DNA of 64,000 nt from Neodiprion pinetum (taxonomy: Eukaryota > Arthropoda > Insecta > Hymenoptera > Diprionidae), in assembly GCF_021155775.2 (NCBI RefSeq), contig NC_060238.1:12283042-12347041 (forward strand), in the 5' to 3' direction. Below, one piece after another: positions 33,508 through 46,207 of the stretch; within the stretch, counting starts at the first letter, position 1, and each line of letters opens with the position of its first letter. The notes under the pieces were generated by a model. That model was not told the origin of the DNA. It was given only the letters and a program-made list of their open reading frames with translations, and did not search any database. A program made the translations under genes and the position numbers.

Positions 33508-34424
33508 CAAGGTAAACAAGAAGGATACCTAAACGCAATCAATAAGGGCTAACACCCACTTGACACTTATCATGTCGACCACCTAGGACCATTGCCCTCG
33601 ACACTTGAGACATAGAATCACATTTTTTTGTGACTGATGCCTTCACAAAATTTTCTTGGCTTTACCCAACGAAGACTACCGGAGCAGACGAAGTCCTGAG
33701 TCACTTGCGTAAGCAGGCAGCGATCTTTGGAAACCCCCAAAGAATTATATCTGACCGAGGAACGGCGTTTACATCACACGCTGTCGAAGACTACTGTAAA
33801 GAAGAGAGTATTCAACATGTCCTAACAACCTCAGGAGTACCACGCAGCAACGGACAAATAGAACGCACAAACCGAACAATAATCCCGATCCTAACGAAGT
33901 TGTCCTTACTGCTTACGACGCAGCAGTATCTCAACTCTACGCTAAACCGAAGTATTGGTACACCGCCATTTGAGCTGCTGGTCGAACAGACTATGCGCTT
34001 GAAGAACGATCTCTAATTCCGAAAAATTATCGAAGAAGAGAATCTCATCCTGTTTTAAACAAACCGAGACCAGCTAAGAGATGCCGCCAAGCAGCATATA
34101 CAAAAGATTCAAGCTGAAAACCGCAAAACGTATAACGCAAGAAGAAGAGAAGCATGCAAGTATCACGACGGCCACCTCGTAGCTGTCAAACGCACCCAAT
34201 TTGGCCCCGGACTGAAATTATTCCCTAAGTACTTGGGGCCATACAAGGTAACAACGGTAATGCGCAATGACCGATATATCGTACAGAAGATCGGAGAACA
34301 CGAAGGGCTAAATAATACTCGAGCCGCCGCCGATTACATGAAGATGTGGCGACACTCTCACGATGAAGTCCTTACCAGCGACGAATCAGACATCCAGGAC
34401 GATGCATAACCAAGATGGCCGAAC
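33508..34424 (+). pseudogene. Gypsy A integrase core and C-terminus
   Basis: The core shows HVDHLGPLP, RIISDRGTAFTS and GQIERTNR, so the D-D-E residues remain visible, but stops occur near 33552 and 33612, and a shift follows 34016. The C-terminal part (34080-34350) includes FGPGLKLFPKYLGPYKV, a typical gypsy integrase tail that binds DNA. Confidence 0.85.
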
Positions 34425-34618
34425 AGTGGAAATATTCAAAATTTTAAATATCCCGCGGTTGCAAAAAGAGGCCGTCAGAGGGTGACACCAGAGCAGAGAC
34501 AGGTCCGAAGATAAGAAGAGTGTAAAAACGATCGGAAAACCTGTAACCCAAAAGTTTACCTTGAACTTTAATAAATTCTTTTTTCCATAGCAACTATTAT
34601 TCCCCACTGAATCCCACA
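34425..34618 (+). repeat. 3' LTR of gypsy A
   Basis: Pairs with 23388-23581, with about 16 differences; its first base is mutated (AGTGG instead of TGTGG). The duplication TGAA follows. No clear polypurine tract precedes it. Confidence 0.92.
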
Positions 34619-34853
34619 TGAAACATGTGCAATTTGAACATAACCTTCAATAAAAAGCATGCGGTCTAAGCCGCTATAGGTGTAGCAACTACGGTTAATG
34701 CTTTTATAATTATGTATTTTGTTTTTTGATTGTTGATAACGAAGCCAGAAGATAGTAGGCAGGGCCCGCCGAAACATCACATAATTCAAAAAAAATGCTG
34801 AATAAGCATTATGTCATTCATGGACCCCAACCGACGAATCCTTACATGGGTAC
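34619..34853 (+). mobile_element. Penelope-like 3'-terminal fragment
   Basis: Inverted copy of 19049-19290: shared landmarks are 'acatgtgcaattt', 'actacggttaatgctttt', 'ggcagggcccgccgaaac' and 'attatgtcattcat'. It probably continued to the left before gypsy A inserted. It carries the second hammerhead-like core at 34741-34785. Confidence 0.65.
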
Positions 34854-35404
34854 ACATAAACAAACTTATTTCCATTGAAACACAAAATATTCCACGTACA
34901 ACGTTTACATAAGCAATTATGTAGAAAAAAAAATGGATTTGACAATAAAATACTGGCACACAAACATTTTTCCAGGCTAAAATAGAATAAAATGAGTCTG
35001 ACTGATGTAAACAATGTATCCACACGTACATGAGAGGCCGGCTTAACCCCCTGGCATTCATCGGTATTAGCCGGCCGTAAACTGTTACTCACTATCGCGC
35101 GGTGCTAGTAGTAGTTTTGTCCAGTCAGGTTGCGTCAGTTTCGATCGGTTCGAAAAGCCATGTATCATGAATTGAATTATTCAATGTAAATCATTATGGT
35201 GAAGTTGGCATGATGAAAGAATCAATTATTTAAACTTCTTATATGACATTCATTACGTTCATTTCCGGATTCTATACACATTAGGTCTTAGTACACTTAG
35301 ATGTTTTTTTCATAGATTATTTTTTTTTTTTATCACTTCCCGCAGAAACATATGTATGGAAACTTTCTGTCCATGGAAATTGAGAAACCCCAGCAATCAC
35401 CTGT

Positions 35405-35641
35405 CTAGAAGAAACCTTGTAAGAAGACTGAAAATCTAAAAACCATAATCACAATCTTGACCCACATCAGACTTTTAGAAAATAACAGATCGATTGTTCT
35501 TTCCACCGTACCAAAAACAGTATCATCCGGAGCCAATAGCTTACGCTGCTGCAGAACGTCGCTTTCTACGAAATGTTTGTAGCACACTGTTTTACCAGCT
35601 TTCACACTTTGACTCCGGCGTCTTATCACACCGTTCCACAA
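35405..35641 (-). pseudogene. Possible THAP-type zinc-finger fragment
   Basis: The segment GKTVCYKHFVESDVLQQRKLL resembles the middle of a THAP DNA-binding domain (C..HF...D). The upstream first CxxC part is not readable in frame, so this is at best a remnant of a THAP transposase or THAP gene. Confidence is low. Confidence 0.3.
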
Positions 35642-35752
35642 ATCCTGGCGACCTTATTTTTAGGGACCGCTATAAAATGTAGTTTTTCGTAATTGGAGTC
35701 GTATCCCGTGTACAACCAGGTACTGTATACCGCTGCATAATTTACGCAAATA

Positions 35753-36005
35753 CAGTGGACGGTAGATATATGGCCCTGCCGCAAAACTCGAGAAAAGGAA
35801 AATTCTCCGAAATAGCTAGCTGCTAATCGCTCCCACTGCTGGCGTCAAAAGCGAGAGCCATGCGCGGTGGGGAGTGATAGTGCAGCCCAGTGAGAGATGG
35901 GCACGCTGAGGTGGGGGGTACTGCATTTGTGTGTGTGACCGTGCGCGTGGAGGGTACTCGCTCGCATGGCCTCATACTAAATGGCCATTTATCTGGCGCC
36001 CACTG
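35753..36005. mobile_element. Tc1/mariner-type MITE
   Basis: Inverted ends CAGTGGRCG...AGATAWATGGCC are flanked by TA on both sides (35751-35752, 36006-36007). The 253-bp element is non-coding, with GC-rich centre. Confidence 0.7.
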
Positions 36006-36007
36006 TA

Positions 36008-36767
36008 CTCAAATTTTCCAATCTCTTTTTATTTTAGTATATTAGTGTTCATGATTGATAACAAAAGTAATGATGGCCACGCACATACTAAAAATTTCCG
36101 CTGTGCTTCTATTTTAGTGGGATAATATTAGTGACTGTCAATAAAAGACACATAAGTAACGAAAGTAACAACTCAATGTTAGAAAGCGCACTATAAACAG
36201 GACCAAATGACTGTTAGCACCCCGTAGCGGCATTAATGGTTCAAAATGGGGTAAGTTGATTTAAAATGGCTAGAGAACGGACATCCGCGCGGATAGAAAG
36301 TTTACAAAAAAAAAAGGTTGGCAAACTTGTAACAGATTGTCGGCGGCCGTTTTTTAAAATAAAAAATTTATTTTCCGTCACCTCGACTCCATTTTCGAAA
36401 AAATTGCAATATGGATTAACCCTTTGAGTCACACATTTTTTTACTTGATGTTCTTGCCTGAACCTTGTTACTAGTGGGTTCTTTCGTTGCTCATCAGGAA
36501 TGTGAGGTCAGAATTTAACAATTTCTAAATCAAGTTTATTTCAGGGTTAATTCAAGCTGCCATTTATTCAAAAATGGGGTTGAGGCTAAGAAAACGACTT
36601 CCGAGAATCTTTTGTATATTCGCCAACCGTTTATACTTTTTATACAAAAACTTCCGATTCGGCACAGATGGCCGTCGTTTAGACATTTTTGAAATAACTC
36701 ATCCTGTTTTGAACCACTGTGCGGCAACTACATTCGCTGGTCGCTTTCCTCTACGGTGAATTAGGTC
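36008..36767. other. Non-coding stretch
   Basis: Short frames only, on both strands, with no domain evidence. Flanked by a mariner MITE and a hAT remnant. Confidence 0.4.
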
Positions 36768-37498
36768 TAGTGCCGTTGAGACAAGAAATTTTCGACGAGA
36801 CGAGAAACGAGACAAGAAATTTCTTGTCTCGAGGATCGAAATTCTCGTCTCGTCTTTGAGAAATATCAAAGCTTTCTCGTCTCGTCTCAACAGCATCACT
36901 ATCCCGGCTAAATGGCTGTTTTCGAAAGCGGGATTAGTCATCAGGAAACACAGAAACCGGCTGAACAATCAATCGGCGAGAAATATTTTGTGCATCAACG
37001 GATGGATGTCATGCAGCCTAAGATCCAACATTCACAAAAACTTATTTCTGTAAACAATATTTTTTAAAAACGATCAAAAATTGTTCTACATTTCTTCAAG
37101 TTACTAAATACATATTCAATTAGAAGCAGGCTATTTCATTCACACCATAATATAAAACCATAATGAAATATATGTGATGTATAGTACTAACATTTTTTCC
37201 ATCAATTTAACCATATATGAGATATATCCAATCCTCTTTCTCCAGAAACTCGAGGTCCTTGATATAACGAAACCACATGGACTATGTGTAATTTGTATAG
37301 GATAATATATGTATATGTGTGTGTGTGCGTGTGTCTAACAAATAAGTATCCAAGTGCTCCTAATACCTAATTCTGATTCCCAATTCTTTTGTTTTTCAAC
37401 TCTCGAGACTCGAAACATCTCACGAAATTCTCAAAGCTCTCGACAAGATTCGAGACGAGACGAGAAATTTAGATTTTTCTAGTCTCGACGGCATCACT
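36768..37498 (+). mobile_element. Decayed hAT relative with embedded MITE-like ends
   Basis: The left edge (TAGTGCCGTTGAGAC) and the sequence ending GTCTCAACAGCATCACTA at 36901 form a short foldback with the same tctcgtctc-rich termini as the complete hAT element. A transposase tail follows, and another family-type end (gtctcgacggcatcact) lies at 37481-37497. No matching 8-bp duplication is found, so boundaries are approximate. Confidence 0.6.
36898..37053 (+). pseudogene. hAT transposase C-terminal fragment
   Basis: The peptide WLFSKAGLVIRKHRNRLNNQ, followed by CINGWMSCSLRSNIHKN, is the C-terminal dimerisation region. It is similar to, but clearly diverged from, the intact transposase ending at 25599. 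The N-terminal 650 residues are absent. Confidence 0.8.
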
Positions 37499-40110
37499 GG
37501 CTAGTGCCTGTGTGCTGAGCTGGCTCTACCTACCGACAGAGTTTGCGACGCTCGTGCCATGATAACTGGTGGGGGGCCTCCGATTCATGAAAAATCGCTT
37601 CTCCTCTTATGCTGGTGCAAGCTTATTGAGAGAATGTACTGTTCTGACTCGATGTGATTCATCACCGACGATAGGATCTTCGTATTCTCGCCAATTTAAT
37701 AAAACGCAAAAAACGATACATTCACTTACTTGTGTATGTTTCTCTTTTGTATTGAACAGGTAGTGCGACATTGCCGTTGACATACAATTACCATCACTAG
37801 CAATTTTTCTTATTCTTTCTTCCATTTTACTTATATCAACCTCTTTGAATCGATGACATAAATTCTTTTCCCTTTAAGATAAAACTGTCTATCAACAAAT
37901 ATAAATGTTGGGATTTTGGTTCAGGCAAGGACCATGGACAAAAGAAACGGTCGACCTATAATATAGTAACGCTGCGTTTATTAACTGTCTTTGAAGACAC
38001 CAGTGAGAGAACAGACTGAGCGGCGGCTTGCACCGAGTGTATAGAAGTGGGGAAGAATCTGTTATAGATGAGCGTAGTATGCACATTCAGGAACATAAAC
38101 ACATTAGGCGCTACACTCTTGCAACAAATTTTTATCATCAAAACATGTGAACTATATATAAAAGAGAGATACTGAACGCAATTTTAGATTTTTTAAGGAA
38201 AAAAATCAATTTAATCAATTTGAAAAATGTAAAATAAAAATACAAGAAATCGTTTCTTCCACGATAACACTAGGCTCAAAATTTTTGAAATAAACAACAG
38301 TATTTTGAGGAATTTTTTGGACAAAAACAAAGCATACAAATAGGTTCAAAAACAACATTCTTATCTAAAATTCCGAAAAAAAATTAGTACAAAAGCTCTT
38401 GATATTTTGTTGTGAGCATTTAAAAGAAACAAGCGAAATCTTCCAAGGTTCATATTTTATGCACGGCCAGACGAAAAAATTTGAAGAAAATCGAGAAACC
38501 TTTTTTCACAAAATGCAAAAAGATAGCGGAGTTGAAGCCAAATAAAAAATGATAAAATGCAGTATAGGTCGTGTTAATACAGACTGATGGATACATAAAA
38601 GAGGTTTGCGTGATTGACGGATATTATTTCACTATAAAGCTGACATATGAAGGAAATTTGAAAAAAAAAGAAATATACAAAGCCAAGAAACAATTAGAAA
38701 AATTATCGATTACATAGATACATAATATTTTCAATATTCACAGACAGATATGAAAATTAGTTGAATAGACAAAATGCCCATAATATACCAAGATTCGATA
38801 TGATAATATGATATTACCGAATAAAAAATTCGAAACGTAGGAAAATTGAAAATAGAAAACAATAGGAGCCATAAAAATGTATAAAAGATCGAAAATGTTC
38901 CTCGACTTACTCCCAAAATGGAGGTACGAGTTTCATGTTGGAACGGCAAGTTTTAGCCCCGAAACACAATAAACGTGTTTATGGAAACCCAATGCTAATA
39001 AAAGAGTTAAATTTCCCACGGTCCAAGCTGCGGCTGGCTAACGAGAAACGTATGAAAAATATGACACAATTCACAAATGTTCCTCGTTTGACCCCCAAAA
39101 GAGCGGTATGAGTTTTATGTTGAAATGCGGAGTTTTACCCTCGAAAATCAACAAATTGCATTGTTTTTCGTGAGCACATGACCCTATTTTACATTTTTTC
39201 GCAAAGTTCTATATTTACTCGACTATTCACGCTAATTAACACGTGCCAGAACATAAGATTAGGAATTTTCGGATCGGGGGCTACGGGCCCCTATTCGTCT
39301 CTGGATTTCGACAACCTGCAGCCAACTTCATCGTCGTCTCTATTGCAGCTTGTTTCGCCGCGTAAAATTCACACCTTTCCATGGACTCAGAAGTTTTTGG
39401 ATACATATGTCCTGATTTGATTTCCACAACTTCGTCGAACTCCTTGTCCTCTCGTGTAGTCGGGTGACACAAATTCCTTGTAGGCTTGTATTTATCTGCA
39501 CTTCCTTTTCTTCAAAAAAATGGCTGCTCTCCATTTATTGTCCCATATGTGATTAACTGTCAAATATAATTCCAACCGTTCCATAAACGTTTCTCAGTCA
39601 TCCTTGCCCAGCTTAAATTCCAGCTTGATTTTCGACTCAATTTTTGCTATTTCTCTTGAGCTATTACTTATATTTCCTTAAGCAAGTTGAGATAATTGGT
39701 AAATTTTTTTTTCTACCTTTCGGTAAAGTGTTTTGTTTTAGACGCTACATCAACAGTTGTTAAACGAATACACAAGTTTTCTTTTGATAACGACGATACT
39801 TCATTTTTACCTTTAGTCCTTTCTACAAAATCAGTATATTCTTTATCAGACATTAGTCTTTTTGACGCATACATGGTTCGAGATTACTCGTCGCCAATTG
39901 TTATGAATTTTCACTAGTATATGAAATAAGACACTTCACAGATATACAATTTTTATTTATAATGTAGTACAATGGATATAAAAGTAAGAAATACAGTCAC
40001 GTGGTGCCTGTACAGTAACAGCACTACACGAATGATCACGCCTGCGGTCAAGACAGCTCTACTGGCCTTTAACCGGCGTGCTCGTTTTTTGTCTCACTGT
40101 TCAGGCATAC
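37499..40110. other. Non-coding stretch
   Basis: AT-rich, with short frames without domain signatures. Two similar ~90-bp segments at about 38885-38960 and 39070-39150 share 'aaatgttcctcg', 'gtatgagttttatgttg'-like and 'gttttacccycgaaa' sequence, suggesting an old tandem duplication. Confidence 0.45.
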
Positions 40111-40650
40111 ACGCAGGGTCGTCTTGACCGTATTGGGCGCCGTGGTCCGAAATTTAGTCTGCGCCCCCCTTGCCAGCAAAAATATAAAAATAAAACTTAA
40201 TTTTTGTGTTCCATTTTTTTAATTTAATTATTTAATTTATTCTACAATAAAATCATATACATTTTCAAATATCAAATTTAAATTTTCTGGCTCTTAAGTT
40301 GGCAAAACTTTTTTATGATATCGTCTGTTTTGGAACCTACTTTCGATTCGATACTTATTATGGCCAAATTTGTCGATCTATCTTGTGTCATGGTTGATCG
40401 TAAGTAGTTTTTTACTCATTTTGATTTCAAAAAGGACTCATTAAATAGATCTTCCCTGTCAATATCCGATCTATTTGAACGTGATAACTTTTCTTCTCAG
40501 TTTAGACATTGTGCTTTTCTTGATCTCCCTCCAATGCCCTCCAATTGTCGATTTTTCGAAAAAATGAATACTTGTCGTTATGTTCTGTTAATAAATCGAA
40601 TCTTTCATTCAATTGCTAGATCGCGGTGTCGAGTAGCAAAAAATAAAGAT

Positions 40651-42736
40651 TTACTTTAAATTTTGTTTTTTAGGCTCATCTACAGCCTCGTAATTAAAAT
40701 GTCTTTTTCGGGGACGTGGACAAACAGTTTCGGTGAATTCAGATTCACATTCTATATCTTCAGCAATCAATGTTGAATCAAGTAGCAACTGTTCAAATGC
40801 AATGTCTGTGCGGTATGCGCTTAAATCGTTTGTTAGGCAGATCGATCGTTTGACCGCTCTTACAGTATTAATTTTTGCTAAAATGTTGTACCATATTACA
40901 ACTGAATATACGAATTTATAAGTCTTCAGTTCTAACATTGAAGAACTCGCCATGTTTCTTGCGTCACTGACGTACTTATCAATGATAAAAATAGAGTATA
41001 ATGTATCGTAAATTTTATCCATATCAAAGCAAAGAGGTTTTAGACTGTGACTTTGCCACCGTATATTGAAAAAGGTTTTGATGTCAAAGTAGGTATCTAG
41101 TTCGTAATGATATCCCAACGTGAAGTTAATGCCGAAAAAATATATATATTTTATGAACGATAGAAAAAAAGTTTGATGTTGCCAATGCACTTTTAGCGGC
41201 ATCATTCACTACCAAATTAAGCGTGTAAGCGTCAAACGGAACGTTAAACGCACGAGGATTCGTGTCCAATATTTTTTCCTCTTATGTTTGCCCCATTATC
41301 AAATCCTTGGCCTCGTAAATCTTCTGGTTCAATATTGCATGATTTCAATAAATTTAATAAACAAGTTGCTAAACCTTGTCCAGTAGTATCAGTTACAGGC
41401 AAAAAACCTAAAAAATGTTTCCTCACTTCAGCAATTTTTGTTGACAGGTTAAAATAAACAAACCTTTCAATAACAATAAGTTATTCTTTGTGTGAGATAT
41501 TAGGTGTGCAGTCTAGATACAGAATAGTATTTAGATTGTTCTTAAAGATCAACTATAGTAGTTCTAATTTTTTCAGAAAATAAATTAATCAATTTATATT
41601 GAATATTATGGTCAAGGTAATGGGGCATGCGATGCTGAGCACTTTGAATTGAAGCAATATGTTCTGATCGTATATTATCAAAGTAAGAAATACATTCTAC
41701 TAATTTTAGAACATTTCCGTTATTTGAGTCGATTAATTTTTTAGTAGATCCTCTAAAAGCTAAATTTTGAACAGCTAAGAATTTTATGATTTCGAATACC
41801 TATCCTCTCCAAAACTGTCGTCCAACTCTTTTTCTCGCATGCTTTTTGAGCTTGATTAACAGAGTTTACTGTTTAACCGTTTGCTAAGTCATTTCCTAGA
41901 TCTCAATATTTTTTTTTTTTCAAAAGTATGTGGCCTGAACTCTTTTTACGTCTTTCTGAATTTCTCGATAAATGCCTCCAGTCTCTAAAACCAGTTTGAC
42001 CATTAAATGCAGTGCTATTAATATTGAAAGGCTTACAGAGAAAATAGAATACAGAATCTGTAGATTTTGAATAAACAAGCCAATCACGGCAAATAATTTC
42101 GTTATTTTGTAACTTTACTGTAATATGTATCGTTATACGACCTATTATTGCTATCAAAAGGATATGCAGATATTTTAACCCGAACTGGTCCATTTTTTTT
42201 TTTTATAAATAATCCTAATTTATGGGGTATTATTTGTGGCCAGAGAGCAGGGTCATTCGCGATATCTTCAGAAGATCGTGCATCCGATGAAAATTCAGAG
42301 GTCGCGATTCATTTGGAGTAGGCAAAGTACTGGGAAGGATTGTGTCTTTTGGAGCAGGCGTCCTCTTTCGTGAAATAGGTGTCTCTTCTGAAGAAGGCGC
42401 CTCATCTGAAGTAAGTATCTCTTTTGATTGTCCAGTTGATGTTGATGAAGATGTCGCTGAAATTCAAAATGACATGAAGTAGAGCATCGAATTATTAAAA
42501 TTGTTTCATTACAAATGTTTTTTCTAGGTATTCAACCATAGTATTACCCGAAACAAAGGTATCGAAATCCAAAATACAAAACACAGATTTTATTCTAAAC
42601 TGAACCGAAATAAACTTATCGGGTCAAAAAAGACAGTCAATCGGAGAAGCTTTTTAATGTTTTCTTCTTACTCAAGTTGTTTTTTTCTATTTTGAGCACC
42701 CGATAGTTTCTTCTTACCACCCGCTAATTCGGCCAT
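40651..42736 (-). pseudogene. TTF-type/ZMYM1-like hAT transposase pseudogene
   Basis: From ATG 42736 the frame reads MAELAGGKKKLSGAQNRKKQ. A TTF-type zinc finger lies at 42120-41920 (CRDWLVYSKSTDSVFYFLCK; GFRDWRHLSRN). DUF4371-like catalytic sequence occurs at 41426-41244 (HFLGFLPVTDTTGQGL; GQGFDNGANIRGKNIG). The C-terminal hAT-like region occupies 41205-40651. Stops and shifts separate these blocks and the region between 41900 and 41430 is worn. The family includes ZMYM1-like and related hAT transposases. An upstream CAGGGTC sequence at 40114 and its rough complement ending at 43402 could be terminal repeats, but the flanking 8 bp do not match. Confidence 0.7.
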
Positions 42737-42739
42737 GTA

Positions 42740-44700
42740 TTAAATAAAAAACGAAGCACAATAAAATATCTCACACAGATCATAGGTAATTATGATTTTA
42801 TACGTTTGAAATAGATCACGATGTTTGTTAACAACTTATTACTTCATTTCTGCACTGCAATGATACCGTACCACTTAACATTTTTAAATTAAAAAAAAAC
42901 TGACTTACTTTGACAAAGTTAAATCAATTTCCACAAAACAACAATTTTACACAAACCCCTTGCACAAATTAGCATTTCACTACACGAATTGAATAACTTT
43001 TCTTCAGTATAAAATAAGGAAGTATGCCAAACTGTACGTACGGTCACTTACTACGACTATCGCTAATTTAATGGTAGCGGTTTTATTTGTATTGTATTGG
43101 TGACTCGATACTCGCTTTAAGCGGGTGGCGATATGTCAAAAAGCGGATGACGCATGTCAAAGGCTCACTTGTAGCTGTAAGCTCGTTTGTACTTATAAGA
43201 TCTAAATTGGATTGCACATCGCGAGTCGCAAGGCGAATGTGCCGAAAGCTACATGATATTACATCTCATGCGTATTTTGTAAACAATATTGATGTCTATA
43301 TTTTCATAAATATAATGAATATGCGTTAAGTAATTATTTAAAACTGATTATGATTACGCATGGTATGTGTAGGTATAAGGCGGTTGGCCCCCTAAGACCC
43401 TGCGCCCGCGTGCCATGCACCCTTCACACCCCGGGTGAAGAGGGTACTGCATACGCGCGTTACATATGAAACACACACACGCGAATAATACACCGACAAT
43501 TGGAAAAAAGTTTAAAACTTGACTAACGCGTCCCACTTATGGGTGAATCGGCATCAGTGTCCAAATCAAATGTTATAAAAAAAAACGATTCTACGAATCG
43601 CCATTATTGTAATTCGTGCCGATTGCAGTGAACACGAATGAAACGAAATCCCTTATACTATGCAATAAAAATCAATCTGAGTAGATTCTACTACCATTAC
43701 GCTAAGATTAACGATTTGATACATGATTTTATCATTACTGAAGAATTCATTAAAATCTGGTGTTTTTATTCGATTCAAATGTTTTGAGCCCTTTTTACTC
43801 ATTGACCAGATACCTACAATTGTCTGATAGACATTCGAGAAATTTTGCATTACACTGCAGTTATAATGCGAAATTGTAATTGTAGACAGTCGTCTGTTAT
43901 ACCATATACTTGCAGTAATCTATTTTCATACACTTGAGAGATAAGTGTAGGTAACAATTTTTCAGATGATCTCTAAATGTATCTAGGTATAGCGAACAAA
44001 ATAAGTATAAAAATATTGGAATTGTATTTAAAGCAGCGGAGTTCGAGAGTGAATACTCAACGAGAAGGCTAGAAGACAGGTGATTTTTGGGAATATGTCG
44101 TTCGAAACTATGAATCAGTTTCTGAAAATTCTTTGCGGATTTAAAAACGGATGTTTGAATTTAATTTACTTAATTCGGTCGATAAAAAATATTTGAAAAT
44201 TGAAATGACTTTCACCCACCCCCGAATTTCCTTTAAAAAAAAAATAATTTTTTGGTTTCAACGATCTTAGATTCGTTTATTCGCTTTTACTTTAAAGAAA
44301 TAACTGTGAAGTCAAGAAATAGGTTTTAATGATTGTGGGTATGATGAGAATATCAGTTCGATTAGTTTATTGTGAAGTGTTTGATTCAAAAGTTGGAGCT
44401 GAGTGCACAGTTTCCGAGGTAATAGTCCAGTCAACAGAGAATTTCACTTCAGAAATGAATGCGAGTATTAAAATTAATCTGAATTTTTTCATGTACCTGA
44501 AATACCTATTTGCAAAGTTTAGCCAAAAAATTGGCTCTGTGAATATTTGTAAAAAAAATTATTGAAAAAAAGAGGTTCTTGCCCTGTAACTATTACACTT
44601 TTCTGTTATTTTTATAAACTAACAGCGCCAATTGTGAAAAGGGTTTTTTGCGAAAAAAAACTGCATGACGCAAATTCCTAACATCAAGATTGATGTATCT
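42740..44700. other. Non-coding stretch
   Basis: No supported gene. Short frames at 43087-43329, 43354-43536 and 44329-44565 have no domain signatures. Confidence 0.4.
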
Positions 44701-44750
44701 ATAATTATTTAATCAATGCTCTGATCTTAGAGCTACTGAAACTAGTCCAG

Positions 44751-45278
44751 TCAAATTATCATGCCCAGCACATAATTCAACGGCAGAACAATGTCGAAAT
44801 TTCCAGAAGCATTAGTTAGCTTAATATCACCACTCAACCAACCGGTATTCTCCAGACTATATTGCTGATCCAGACTCAAGGATAAGTGACCCTTCATCAC
44901 GCTAGTGATACCAACATTTTTATTTCGATCAATCTCCACACCGTTCAACTCGTAGCGAACTTCCTCAAACAAATGGCAAACAGCCATATTGATCAATTTC
45001 GTAGTCGCCACCACAGTCACACCGTGATCGTTCATAATATTTCCTTGGATGTGGAAAGAGCGTTTACTAGGCAGTGGGCACAAGTCTTGATGTTGGAAAA
45101 CAATATGGATTTCATCGTTGTTCTGGAAGGTGGATGATGCAAACGGCAGATGAGCATGAATCTCTAAGTGCGCAATCGATTCGTCGAATGCCACCGGTTT
45201 CTGTATTCTTATTATTTCTTGCATGGCAACACGCACAGGATGCAGCAAACACGGATTCTTATTTTCCAACATTCCCAC
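44751..45278 (-). pseudogene. MCP: Major capsid protein, N-terminal half (copy A)
   Basis: About 175 codons carry the first jelly-roll of the double-jelly-roll capsid protein: LPFASSTFQNNDEIHIVFQ, then EVRYELNGVEIDRNKNVGI and LENTGWLSGDIK. This protein forms the icosahedral shell. The first Met in frame is at 45272; a start in another frame upstream (near 45391) suggests an N-terminal shift. The frame stops at 44751 after PLNYVLG, exactly where the second half should begin, and no capsid sequence follows to the left, so the gene is truncated by deletion. Confidence 0.8.
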
Positions 45279-45394
45279 GTAATCAAGGACTTAGGCTCTG
45301 GAGAAACCGAACGTTCAGAGATGTCAGCCTTGTTGGCGATGTAAGCTTCGCCAGAGGTGCTGAACGACTGATGATTTTTGACCATAACGTCTCA

Positions 45395-45402
45395 CTTTTA
45401 TA
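45395..45402 (-). promoter_or_regulatory. TATA box of capsid gene
   Basis: TATAAAAG on the minus strand, about 120 bp before the capsid frame and in the gap after the penton gene. Confidence 0.55.
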
Positions 45403-46022
45403 ACTTTTGCCCAACTTTTTCGGCTGAAACACGATTTCCATTATTTGAGAGATACGACATGTAAAGACTGTACGGCGATTGGTAGGTAAGTGACGGTAGC
45501 AGGCACTTCGACAATCTTATACCTGCTGGAACACTTGAGAAAAATTCGTGAATCGTGTGAGCTCGACGCTCGTTTACGTACGCCCCTGTGGTTATGTTGC
45601 ACTCGACGCGTAAAGTATTAACCGTCAGTATGGCTACCAGTGATTCTGATTTATGAGTAACGTCTCGTGCTAGCTCAACCGCTTTAAATCTCAATAATCG
45701 ACCGATGGAATCTTTGGGTTTAAAGTCTACTTACTTGATTGCACGTGACTTCACTGTTCAGCTCACTGTCGTTGGCTCGCAGACTGAGCGTGATTTCGGC
45801 GGGTAGCTCCTTACGCAGAAAATTTTCAATATCCTCAATTTCATAGGTTCCCATGGGTATCGTGATGAGCTCTCTGCTGTTGTCCGCTCGTTTCAGGTGA
45901 AATTTATCACACGTCGCATAAATATTGGGTATTGAATAGAATGTCAGAAACTTGACGAGTCCGAGAACATAGTTCTTCCCCGGTGATAACTCGATTGTGG
46001 AGAAATATCGAGCCTCCCGCAC
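45398..46022 (-). pseudogene. Penton-like single jelly-roll capsid protein
   Basis: The first part (46022-45720) has FLTFYSIPNIYATCDKFHL and MGTYEIEDIENFLRKELP; the second (45694-45398) has VNTLRVECNITTGAYVNER and HTIHEFFSSVPAG. These are conserved in the Polinton/adintovirus minor (penton) capsid protein, which forms the vertices. The halves are in different frames; the junction near 45737 shows a tandem 'gtaagtag'-like sequence, consistent with a 4-bp duplication. The initiation codon is unclear because the frame opens at GTG. Confidence 0.75.
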
Positions 46023-46092
46023 GGAGGATGTGCCTTACAGTATGAAAGTTAACGATTCCCAAATGACTAATACTCGCTCATGTGACACTTGT

Positions 46093-46101
46093 CTTTTTAT
46101 A
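46093..46101 (-). promoter_or_regulatory. TATA box of penton gene
   Basis: TATAAAAAG on the minus strand, about 70 bp upstream of the penton frame. Confidence 0.5.
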
Positions 46102-46207
46102 ACTTTCCGCTGAGAAATTTGAGACACAAGTAGCCGCAAATCACAGTATCATATTCCTGATACCTCTTATGATTCTATACAACGCTACCAACACTGAGAT
46201 ACTTCAT

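Larger units (their letters stand above)
23388..34618 (+). mobile_element. Ty3/gypsy retrotransposon 'A', nested with later insertions
   Basis: LTRs of 194 bp (23388-23581, 34425-34618) share ends TGTGGG/CCCACA and about 92 percent identity by eye. A 4-bp duplication TGAA lies at 23384-23387 and 34619-34622. Gag, protease, RT, RNase H and integrase follow in Ty3/gypsy order, with many stops. A hAT transposon (25343-29297) and a solo LTR (29897-32587) interrupt pol. Without them the element is about 4.6 kb. Confidence 0.92.

Noticed and set aside
40114..43402. Defined ends for the TTF-type hAT element
   Set aside because: CAGGGTC-type ends are present, but flanking 8-bp sequences do not match and inner similarity is weak.
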